Shown: positions 25,289 through 33,745 of the stretch, one piece after another
Layout of the letters: each line of letters begins with the position of its first letter
Numbering within the stretch: position 1 is the stretch's first letter
Source of the DNA: Defluviimonas aquaemixtae
GTDB taxonomy: Bacteria > Pseudomonadota > Alphaproteobacteria > Rhodobacterales > Rhodobacteraceae
Length of the DNA: 64,000 nucleotides
Direction: 5' to 3'
Assembly (NCBI RefSeq): GCF_900302475.1
Contig: NZ_OMOQ01000001.1
Location: 682,001-746,000, forward strand
The notes under the pieces: model-generated
The model's database searches: none
Told to the model about the DNA's origin: nothing
The model's input: only the letters and a program-made list of their open reading frames with translations
Made by a program: the position numbers and the translations under genes

Positions 25289-25870
25289 ATGCACGGTCTC
25301 GTCAACCGGTCGATCCAGAGTTTCCTGCGCGAAACCTATGGGGCGGAGACCTGGGCCGCAGTCGCGGCGCAGGTCGGAGTCGGGGCGGAAGGATTCGAAG
25401 CGCTTCTAAGCTATGACGACGCGCTGACCGATGCGGTGATCGACGCTGCCTCCGCAGTGCTCGACAAGCCGCGGGAGGCGCTTCTGGAGGATGTCGGGAT
25501 CTACCTCGTCGGGCTCGAGCCGCTGCGCCGTCTGCTGCGCTTCGGCGGTGTGGACTATGTCGAATTCCTGCATTCGCTCGATGAGTTGCCCGAGCGCGTT
25601 CATCTTGCCGTGCCCGATCTGGAGATGCCCGATCTTGCGCTCATCGCCTCCGGCCCGGGGCGCTACGTGCTTCTCTGCCGCGGCGCGCATCCCGGCTTCG
25701 GCCCGGTATTTGCCGGCATCCTCGGGGCGATGGCGGATGACTACGGGGCGCTCGTTCTGATCGAGGCGGGCGGGCCGGACATCGATCCGGATACGGTGTA
25801 TGTCGAGCTTCTGGAGGCGCAGTTCGCCTCGGGCCGCCGCTTCGACCTCGCCCGGCCGGAGCTGCCGTGA
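25289..25870 (+). CDS. H-NOX-like (heme NO-binding family) protein with altered heme site
   Basis: This 193-residue protein begins MHGLVNRSIQSFLRETYG, the usual H-NOX N-terminus, and aligns through LEDVGIYLVGLEPLRRLLRFGGVDYVEFLHSLDELPERVH and MADDYGALVLIE. In guanylate cyclase and bacterial H-NOX the proximal heme His lies in the LDxLH segment; here that position is Pro (LDELPERV). The Y-x-S-x-R heme-propionate motif is also not intact (RYVLLCRG). Nearby histidines (FLHS, RVHL) might substitute, or heme may be absent. Its TGA overlaps the next ATG, coupling it to a diguanylate cyclase that it probably controls. The start at 25289 follows AGAGGGGCGGAG. Confidence 0.83.
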   Translation: MHGLVNRSIQSFLRETYGAETWAAVAAQVGVGAEGFEALLSYDDALTDAVIDAASAVLDKPREALLEDVGIYLVGLEPLRRLLRFGGVDYVEFLHSLDELPERVHLAVPDLEMPDLALIASGPGRYVLLCRGAHPGFGPVFAGILGAMADDYGALVLIEAGGPDIDPDTVYVELLEAQFASGRRFDLARPELP

Positions 25871-26928
25871 TGGATGGCGGCGCCGCTTGCTCCGATCCCG
25901 CGCTCTTGAACGCGGCGGCGCTCGGGCGGCTGATGCCGTTGAGTGTCTGGGTGGCGCCGACCGGGCATATTCGCGCGGTCGGGCCGACACTTGCAAAACT
26001 TTGTACGGGGCAGCGGCTCGAGGAGCGGCGCTTTCTCGAAGTGTTCGAGATTCGCAAGCCGCAGACCGCCCAGTCGATGGAGGATGTCCGGCGGCTGGTC
26101 GGTCGGCGTCTCGACCTGAAGCTGCGCGAGGCACCCCGCACGGGGCTGCGTGGGCTTTGCGTGGCGCTGGCGGACGGACAGGGCTTTGTCGTAAATCTCT
26201 CGTTCGGGATTTCCGCCGCCGAGGCGGTCAGCAAGCACGGGCTCACGAACGCCGATTTCGCGCCGACCGACCTGACGGTAGAGCTGCTCTATCTGACCGA
26301 GGTCAAGGCCGCCGTGATGGAGGAGCTCGCCGCGCTGAACCGGCGGCTTCAGGCGGCGCAGCGCGCGGCCGAGGAGCAGGCGCTGACCGACGCGCTGACC
26401 GGGCTCGCCAACCGCCGTGCGCTGGACCTCTCGCTTGCCGCCGCGATCGACCGGGCAGGGCGAGGCGGGGCACCCTTCGCGCTGGTGCATCTCGACCTCG
26501 ATCACTTCAAGGCCGTGAACGACACGCTCGGTCACGCGGCGGGCGACCTCGTGCTCGGCCATGTCGCGCGGGTCCTGCGCGGCGTGGTGCGCAAGCACGA
26601 TTTCGTGGCGCGCGCCGGCGGGGACGAGTTCGTGCTTATTCTCGCCGCGCCGGTCGAATCCATGCTGCTCGAGCGGATCGCGGCCCGGATGATCGCCGGG
26701 ATCGAGGAGCCGGTCGAATTCGAGGGCAAGCCGTGCCGGATCTCGTGCAGCGTCGGCGGCACGATTTCCGACCTTTACGATGTCCCCGACGCCGACCGTA
26801 TGCTGAGCGACGCGGACACCGCGCTTTACGTCTCCAAGCGGCAGGGGCGTGCACGGTCAACGATCTACGCGCCGGGACTCTCGGTGCCGGAGGACGGCGC
26901 GCCAGCAACCGACAGCGTGCGGCGCTGA
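25870..26928 (+). CDS. Diguanylate cyclase with HNOBA/PAS-like N-terminal domain
   Basis: This 352-residue protein has an N-terminal HNOBA-type (H-NOX-associated, PAS-like) sensor domain with LMPLSVWVAPTGHIRAVGPTLAKL and FLEVFEIRKP. A coiled signalling helix follows (VKAAVMEELAALNRRLQAAQRAAEEQ), then a GGDEF domain with the active site GGDEF in ARAGGDEFVLIL and the substrate segment HLDLDHFKAVNDTLGHAAGD. An R-x-x-D inhibitory site is not obvious (VVRKHDF). It converts GTP to c-di-GMP. The ATG at 25870 overlaps the stop of the H-NOX-like gene (TGATG). The pair is likely one sensory unit. Confidence 0.92.
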   Translation: MDGGAACSDPALLNAAALGRLMPLSVWVAPTGHIRAVGPTLAKLCTGQRLEERRFLEVFEIRKPQTAQSMEDVRRLVGRRLDLKLREAPRTGLRGLCVALADGQGFVVNLSFGISAAEAVSKHGLTNADFAPTDLTVELLYLTEVKAAVMEELAALNRRLQAAQRAAEEQALTDALTGLANRRALDLSLAAAIDRAGRGGAPFALVHLDLDHFKAVNDTLGHAAGDLVLGHVARVLRGVVRKHDFVARAGGDEFVLILAAPVESMLLERIAARMIAGIEEPVEFEGKPCRISCSVGGTISDLYDVPDADRMLSDADTALYVSKRQGRARSTIYAPGLSVPEDGAPATDSVRR

Positions 26929-26980
26929 ACGCCCGGCGCGGCGAAGTGGTCGGGGCCCGAACCTTCGGGACGAGGACGAA

Positions 26981-27850
26981 CTAGTCGGTGCGCGCGGCAC
27001 GTTTGGCCGCCGCGACGGCCTTGCCGGCGTCGAAGGCCGCGCGGCGCGCGATGATGTCCTCGGGCGTCAACCGGGCCGCGTTGCAGTAGCTGGCCTTCCA
27101 GGCGGGATCGCCCGTCCATCGCAGAGGCGATCGGACGGTCGTGCACGGGCCGCGCGCGCCGTCGAGCAGGTCGAGCGCGAGGCCGAGCGTTTCGTCCTGA
27201 GAAGCGACATCGTGCGGCCGGCCGGCGGAATTGCCAAGCGGGAAGTCGCTGAACAGAAATCTGGCCACGCCCACCCGCTCGACGATGTCGAGCGCGCATC
27301 CCATCACCACAGCCGCGATCCCCGCCTCTTCGAGCGCCCGCGCCGCGAGCGCCACGGATTGGTGGCAAACGGGGCAATTCGGGACGAGAAGTGTTGCGTC
27401 GACGCCGTCCGCGCGGCACATCGCAACGAGCGCGGGGCAATCGACATCCATGGTGGTGGACTGCGACCGGTTCGTGGGCAGGCCGTAGAATCGCGGCCCG
27501 ACGCGACCGATCCGGCCAGCCGCGGCGGCGCGCGCGAGGGCCGCGAGCGGAAAGTAGGTCCCGATGTCCTCCGCCGTCGTGTGATCGCGGTCGATCGCGA
27601 CATGGGAGATGTGCAGATCGGGCATGGACGCGGTAGGGCCCGCATAGGCTTCGTAGAATTTCGCTGCCGCGTTATAGGCCGCGGCAGTGGTGATGATGGC
27701 GACGGTCGCGTCAAACAGGGGCCGTGGCAGCGGCGCAAAGGGAACTTCTTCTAAGCGCGCCCAGCGATAGGGAGCGCCGTAGCCGAGCGCGAGGTAGTAG
27801 TCGCGGGTCCGGTCGATGTAGCGGATCGGGTCGTCGGATGCGCGCGCCAT
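26981..27850 (-). CDS. Glycine/sarcosine/betaine/D-proline reductase subunit B-like protein, Cys form
   Basis: This 289-residue protein resembles the GrdB/PrdB family, whose anaerobic members carry selenocysteine. The family site is LVPN-U-PVCHQ; here it reads LVPNCPVCHQSVALAARALEE, so Cys replaces Sec and no in-frame TGA is used. Other family segments are FYGLPTNRSQSTTMDVDCPALVAMCRADGVDA and VVMGCALDIVERVGVARFLFSDFPLGN. No GrdA, GrdC/D or proprotein subunit is adjacent. The start at 27850 follows a GGAGGAACCG ribosome site. It is divergent from the Gfo/Idh operon. The role in an aerobic alphaproteobacterium is unknown; thiol-dependent reduction or C-N bond chemistry is only an inference. Confidence 0.75.
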   Translation of the reverse strand: MARASDDPIRYIDRTRDYYLALGYGAPYRWARLEEVPFAPLPRPLFDATVAIITTAAAYNAAAKFYEAYAGPTASMPDLHISHVAIDRDHTTAEDIGTYFPLAALARAAAAGRIGRVGPRFYGLPTNRSQSTTMDVDCPALVAMCRADGVDATLLVPNCPVCHQSVALAARALEEAGIAAVVMGCALDIVERVGVARFLFSDFPLGNSAGRPHDVASQDETLGLALDLLDGARGPCTTVRSPLRWTGDPAWKASYCNAARLTPEDIIARRAAFDAGKAVAAAKRAARTD

Positions 27851-28004
27851 CGGTTCCTCCGTATCGCCTGCTGCGATCGGTTTCTCGGCGTGAGCATCGT
27901 CGCCAGGTTCCGCGCAGCAGCCTCGTATTGTGCCCTGCGGTGTCGCCATGAGCAAATGCCAATGGTGGGGGCGTCGCGGAGCAGGAGCGTTCGAGAGAAA
28001 CGTC

Positions 28005-28048
28005 TTGACAGGAATTGGAACGTTCCAGACAATATTGGAACGATCCAA
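28005..28048 (+). promoter_or_regulatory. Promoter with two LacI-type operators for the CoA-linked catabolic operon
   Basis: A perfect -35 box TTGACA (28005-28010) is followed, after exactly 17 bases, by a -10 candidate GACAAT (28028-28033). A perfect palindrome TGGAACGTTCCA (28016-28027) fills the spacer. A second palindrome, TTGGAACGATCCAA (28035-28048), lies just downstream. Their centres are 20 bp apart, two helical turns. The central CG is typical of LacI-family operators, and the operon's last gene encodes a LacI-family regulator. Confidence 0.75.
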
Positions 28049-28062
28049 AAGAGGGGCCAGCA

Positions 28063-29063
<1,001 letters not shown>

Positions 29064-29067
<4 letters not shown>

Positions 29068-30635
29068 GCAAGGTGGTCAGCGCCGCCGCAGCAGTGGCAC
29101 GCATCGAGGACGGGGCCATCGTCACGGTGTCGTCTTCGTCGGCGCTCGGCTGCCCGGACCTCGCGCTGAAGGCGCTGGGGGAGCGCTTCGCGGCGGAGGG
29201 CCATCCCCGCGGCCTGACGACGCTTCACCCGATCGCGGCGGGCGACATGTATGGCGTCCGGGGGATGGACTACCTCGCGCAGGACGGGCTTCTGAAGAAG
29301 GTGCTTGCCGGGTCTTACCCGTCGGGGCCGTCGAACCTGCCGATGCCCGAGATCTGGAAGATGATCGTCGAGGACCGGGTGGCGGCCTACAACGTGCCCT
29401 CGGGCATCATGTTCGACATGCACCGCGAGGCGGCCGCGCGCCGTCCCGGCGTGTTGACCAAGGTCGGGCTCGAGACCTTCGTCGACCCGGTGCGCGAAGG
29501 CTGCGCGATGAACGCGAAGGGTGCGGCCGAGCCGATCGTCGCCCGGGTCGAGTTCGCGGGCGACACCTGGCTGCACTTCCCGAACATCGCGCCCAATGTC
29601 TGCATCCTCCGGGCGACCACGGCGGACGAGAACGGCAACCTGACCTACGAGCACGAGGGCGCGTATCTCGGCGGGCTCGAACAGGCGATCTGCGTGAAGA
29701 ACCACGGCGGCCTCGTCATCGCGCAGGTCGAGCGCGTGACCGCGCGGGGGAGCTTGCGTCCGCATGACGTGCGGGTTCCGGGGCATCTCGTGGATCTTGT
29801 CGTGGTCGATCCCGACCAGAAGCAGACCTGCGAGACGCCCTACGACCCGGCGATTTCCGGCCAGATCATGCGGCCCTGGTCGAGCTTCCACCTGCCCGAG
29901 CACGGGGTGGAGAAGGTGATCGCGCGCCGTGCGGCGATGGAGCTGAGGGCCGGGATGACCGCCAATCTCGGCTTCGGCATCAGCGCGATGGTGCCGCGCA
30001 TCCTACTTGAGGAGGGCTACCCCGAAGCCGTCACCTGGGCGATCGAGCAGGGCGCGGTGGGCGGCATGCCGCTGACCGATTTCGCCTTCGGCTGCGCCTC
30101 GAACGCGGACGCGTTCGTGCCCTCACCGCAGCAGTTCATCTACTTCCAGGGCGCGGGCTTCGACATGTCGTTCCTGTCCTTCCTCGAGGTCGACCGGGAG
30201 GGCAACGTCAACGTCTCGAAGCTCGGCAAGAAGCCTTACCTCACCGCCGGTTGCGGCGGCTTCGTCGACATCACCGCGCATGCCCCAAAGATCGTCTTCT
30301 CGGGCTGGTTCGAGGCCGGCGCGGAGATCGAGCTGTCCGAGACCGGCCTCAAAGTCGCGCGCAAGGGCAGGTTCACCAAGATGGTGGAGACGGTCGAGCA
30401 TGTGACCTTCTCGGGCGCGCGGGCGCGGGCGCAGGGGCAAGAGGTTCTCTACGTCACCGAGCGCTGCGTGATGCAGCTGGGCGACGGCGGGCTTGTCGCC
30501 ACCGAGATCATGCCGGGGATCGAGCCGGAGGTCGACATCGTCGCGGCCTCCGAGGGCCGGGTGATGGTCGCGCCCGAGGCCGTTCGGATGCCCTTGAGCC
30601 TGTTGGCCAGCGAACCGATGGGGTGGACGCCATGA
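29064..30635 (+). CDS. Fused acyl-CoA:carboxylate CoA-transferase (family I)
   Basis: This 523-residue protein joins both subunits of a family I CoA-transferase: residues about 1-270 are alpha-like (IEDGAIVTVSSSSALGCPDLALKALGERF) and about 275-523 beta-like (RAAMELRAGMTANLGFGISAMVPRI). The catalytic glutamate is expected in TWAIEQGAVGGMP. It resembles the acetate/propionate CoA-transferase (YdiF-like) type. It would activate a carboxylic acid product of the pathway using a short acyl-CoA donor. It is coupled by ATGA overlaps to the genes on both sides. Confidence 0.92.
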
Positions 30636-31399
30636 GCCGGGTCCATCTCGATCTGCACGGCCGGGTGGCCGAGGTCAGGCTCGACAACCCGGCGAAGATG
30701 AACGCTTTCACCGTCGAGATGCTGCGCCAGCTCGAGCGACATCTCGAGACGATCGAGCGGGACGGGTCCGTCGCCTGCGTGCTGCTGACGGCGGAAGGCG
30801 ATCGCGCGTTCTGCACAGGGGCGGATATCAACGGCTGGGGCGACCTCACGCCCGCGGAATTCGCGCGCCACTGGGTCAGGGACGGCCACCGCATCTTCGA
30901 CCGCCTCGCGCGCCTGCCGAAGCCGACGCTTGCGGTTCTGAACGGCCACGCCTTCGGCGGCGGGTTGGAGCTCGCGGCCGCCTGCGACATCCGGGTGATG
31001 GCGCCGAAGGCGACGCTCGCGCTGCCCGAAGCCGGTGTGGGGATCGTGCCGGGCTGGTCGGGCACTCAGCGGCTCGCGCGGCTCTTGCCCGAACCGGTCG
31101 TCAAGGAAATGGCGCTGTTCGGACAGCGCATCGGCGCGGAACGCGCCTTGGCGGTGGGCTTCGTGGCCGAGATTTCCGAGGACCCGCGCGGGGCGGCAGA
31201 CAGCATTCTCGAGCACGCCGCGGGCCTCTCGCCGCGCGCCGTCGAGGTTGCCAAGTCGATGATCCATGCGGGCCGGGGAGAGGACCGGGGCGCCATGGTC
31301 GAGGCGCTCGGCAGCGCCGCCATCGCGGCGAGTGCCGACCGGGACGAGGGCGTGGCCGCGTTCCGCGAAAAGCGGAAGGCCCAGTTCCCAGGGACGTGA
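30632..31399 (+). CDS. Enoyl-CoA hydratase/isomerase family protein
   Basis: This 255-residue crotonase-fold protein shows the oxyanion-hole segments AFCTGADINGWG and HAFGGGLELAAACDIRVMA, and a catalytic-type glutamate in LALPEAGVGIVPGWSGTQRLARLLPE. The product probably hydrates, or cleaves by a retro-reaction, the CoA ester made by the preceding CoA-transferase. The ATG at 30632 overlaps the upstream stop. Composition and spacing match the operon. Confidence 0.93.
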   Translation: MSRVHLDLHGRVAEVRLDNPAKMNAFTVEMLRQLERHLETIERDGSVACVLLTAEGDRAFCTGADINGWGDLTPAEFARHWVRDGHRIFDRLARLPKPTLAVLNGHAFGGGLELAAACDIRVMAPKATLALPEAGVGIVPGWSGTQRLARLLPEPVVKEMALFGQRIGAERALAVGFVAEISEDPRGAADSILEHAAGLSPRAVEVAKSMIHAGRGEDRGAMVEALGSAAIAASADRDEGVAAFREKRKAQFPGT

Positions 31400-31403
31400 G
31401 GCG

Positions 31404-31481
31404 ATGACGGAGCACGGGCCTATCAACGTGGACAACTTGACCGTGCCAGCACCGCCAGGCGAAATCGGACTCGCACCATGA
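31404..31481 (+). CDS. Possible 25-residue peptide ORF in operon
   Basis: Four bases after the enoyl-CoA hydratase stop, an ATG at 31404 (after GTGAGGCG) opens 25 codons, beginning MTEHGPINVDNLTVPAP and rich in proline. The stop overlaps the ATG of the next gene as ATGA. Both junctions are of the coupled type used throughout this operon. It has no recognisable domain. It could be a small translated protein, a coupling leader or a degenerate remnant. Confidence 0.4.
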   Translation: MTEHGPINVDNLTVPAPPGEIGLAP

Positions 31482-32977
31482 CGGACCCCGACCTCATCAT
31501 CATCGGATCCGGGATGGGCGGCGCCACGCTCGCGGCCGCGCTCGCCTCGTCGGGGCGGCGCATCCTGATACTCGAGCGCGGCGAACGGCTGCGCCCGTCG
31601 TCGAAGGACCGCGATCCGGAGGCCATCTTCGCGCACGGCCATTATCGGCCGTCCGAGGAGTGGCTCGACGGCGATGGGCGGCTATTCAACCCCGGCAACT
31701 ACTATTGCGTGGGCGGCAACACGAAACTCTACGGCGCGGCGCTGATCCGCTTCCGGGCGGAAGACTTCGCGCCCATCCGCCATCTTGGCGGCATGACGCC
31801 GGGATGGCCGATCGGCTACGACGAGATCGAAGCTTTCTACCAGAACGCCGAGGAGCTCTACCGCGTCCGGGGAGAGATTGGCGAGGACCCGAGCGAACCG
31901 CCGCATTCGGGTGGCTATGCGTTCGCGCCGGTGCCTGACGAGCCGCCGATCGCCGATCTGCGGTGGCGGCTTCGCTCGGTCGGACTGAATCCGGCCTCGC
32001 TGCCGCTCGGCGTGGATATCGAGCGCTGGCTCGCGCACGGGCAGACGCCGTGGGACGCGTTTCCCGATACCTGCGGCGGCAAGATGGACGCCGAAACGGT
32101 GGGGCTGGCGACGGCGCTGGCGCACGATAACGTCGCATTGCGGACGCGTTGCGCCGCGCGGCGTCTGATCGCAGACGGGGAAGGCCGGATCACGGGCGTC
32201 GAGATCGAGGCGGACGGGCGGACCGAGGTGCTGACGGCGCCTGTGGTGGCGCTGGCGGCGGGCGCGGTGCAGAGTGCTGCGCTGTTGCTCGGCTCGGCCG
32301 ATGCGGAGCGGCCAAACGGTCTGGCCAACTCGTCCGACCAAGTCGGGCGCAACTTCATGAACCACAATTGCTCGGCGGTTCTCGCGCTGCACCCGTTCCG
32401 CCGCAACGGCGCGGTCTATCAGAAGACGCTGATGGTGAACGATTTCTACATGACCGGCGGGCCGGGCGGCGCGCCGCTTGGCAACATCCAGCTTCTCGGC
32501 AAGATTTCCGGCCCGATCCTGGCTGCGAATTCGTCGCTTCCCGCGCCGCTGGCGCACTGGGTCGCGAACCGTTCGGTCGACCTTTACGCCATGTCCGAGG
32601 ACCTGCCGAACCCCGAAAGCCGGGTGACGCTGAGCGATGGAAAGATCCGGCTCGACTGGAAGCGCTCGAACTGGGAGGCGCATCTCGCTCTCGTCGCCCG
32701 ACTCAAGCGGTTGCTCCGCAAAGCGGGCTATCCGATCGTGCTGTCCCGTCCCTTCGATCGCCGGACGCCGTCGCACCAATGCGGCACCGCGCGGATGGGG
32801 AGGGACCCGCGCACGAGCGTCGTGGACCCATATTGCCGCAGCCATGACCACCGCAATCTCTTCCTTACCGACGCCTCGGTCCTGCCGACCTCGGCGGCAG
32901 TCAACCCCGCTCTGACGGTCGCGGCCCTGTCGCTGCGCACGGCGCGGCACATCATGGAAAGGGAGTTCGCATCTTGA
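31478..32977 (+). CDS. GMC family FAD-dependent oxidoreductase
   Basis: This 499-residue flavoprotein has the FAD dinucleotide motif LIIIGSGMGGATLAAALASSGRRILILERG at the N-terminus and a GMC core GNYYCVGGNTKLYGAALIRFR. The catalytic C-terminus contains HQCGTARMG (His of the active site) and SVLPTSAAVNPALTVAALSLRTA. It lacks a signal peptide. The family oxidises alcohols or sugar hydroxyls to carbonyls. It is one of two GMC enzymes in the operon and differs from the other in the N-terminal half. The start overlaps the 25-codon ORF; the stop overlaps the TTG start of the SDR. Confidence 0.92.
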   Translation: MTDPDLIIIGSGMGGATLAAALASSGRRILILERGERLRPSSKDRDPEAIFAHGHYRPSEEWLDGDGRLFNPGNYYCVGGNTKLYGAALIRFRAEDFAPIRHLGGMTPGWPIGYDEIEAFYQNAEELYRVRGEIGEDPSEPPHSGGYAFAPVPDEPPIADLRWRLRSVGLNPASLPLGVDIERWLAHGQTPWDAFPDTCGGKMDAETVGLATALAHDNVALRTRCAARRLIADGEGRITGVEIEADGRTEVLTAPVVALAAGAVQSAALLLGSADAERPNGLANSSDQVGRNFMNHNCSAVLALHPFRRNGAVYQKTLMVNDFYMTGGPGGAPLGNIQLLGKISGPILAANSSLPAPLAHWVANRSVDLYAMSEDLPNPESRVTLSDGKIRLDWKRSNWEAHLALVARLKRLLRKAGYPIVLSRPFDRRTPSHQCGTARMGRDPRTSVVDPYCRSHDHRNLFLTDASVLPTSAAVNPALTVAALSLRTARHIMEREFAS

Positions 32978-33732
32978 CTCCTGTTGCTCTCATCACGGGT
33001 GGCCAGCAAGGGATCGGGCTCGGCATTGCCGAAGCGTTGGCGGGCGCGGGTTTCTCGGTTGCGCTGACCGCGGAAATGCCGCCCGACTCCGCACCGGTCA
33101 AGGGCGCGCTCGAACGACTAGAGCCCTTCGCGCGTTACTTTCAGCACGATCTGCAAGACATTGATCATGTGCCGAAGTTGCTCGATTCCGTTCGGGCCGA
33201 GCTGGGGCCGGTGACGACACTCGCTTCGAATGCGGGCGTTCCGGCCAGTGTGCGTGGCGACATGCTCAACCTTACGCCGGACAGCTTCGATTTCGTCCTC
33301 GGGGTGAACCTGCGGGGTGCGTTCTTCCTCGCGCAGGAGGTGGCCCGGCGAATGGCAGCAGAGCCGTCGCCCCATTACCGTTCGATCACGTTCGTGACCT
33401 CGGTCAGCGCGGCGATGGTCTCAGTCGAGCGAGCGGAATACTGCATCTCGAAAGCGGGCGCGGCGATGATGGCTGGGCTCTTCGCCGCTCGCCTCGCAGC
33501 GGACGGGATCGGCGTCTTCGAGCTTAGGCCCGGCATCATCGAGACCGGGATGACCGCCGGCGCGCGGGACAGATACACAGCGCGGATCGAGGACGGGCTG
33601 GTGCCTGCCGGGCGCTGGGGACAGCCCGCCGATATCGGGTCGGTCGTGGTGCCGCTGGCGACGGGGAAGATGGCGTTCGCGACTGGCGCGGTGATTCCGG
33701 TCGATGGCGGGCTTTCGATTCCTCGGCTGTAG
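32974..33732 (+). CDS. SDR family oxidoreductase (3-ketoacyl reductase-like)
   Basis: This 252-residue short-chain dehydrogenase has the cofactor motif ALITGGQQGIGLGIAEALAG, the SNAG-type segment ASNAGVP, the active-site Tyr-Lys in AEYCISKAGAAM and the C-terminal substrate loop ELRPGIIETGM. The start is a TTG at 32974 that overlaps the GMC stop (TTGA). The enzyme could act on a hydroxyacyl or sugar-like intermediate. Its position between two GMC genes places it in the oxidative part of the pathway. Confidence 0.92.
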   Translation: MTPVALITGGQQGIGLGIAEALAGAGFSVALTAEMPPDSAPVKGALERLEPFARYFQHDLQDIDHVPKLLDSVRAELGPVTTLASNAGVPASVRGDMLNLTPDSFDFVLGVNLRGAFFLAQEVARRMAAEPSPHYRSITFVTSVSAAMVSVERAEYCISKAGAAMMAGLFAARLAADGIGVFELRPGIIETGMTAGARDRYTARIEDGLVPAGRWGQPADIGSVVVPLATGKMAFATGAVIPVDGGLSIPRL

Positions 33733-33745
33733 GAGAAGGACGGCA

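Noticed and set aside
27418..27450. Possible selenocysteine decoding in the GrdB-like gene
   Set aside because: The codons at the family Sec position and its neighbours encode Cys and no in-frame TGA occurs in the gene.
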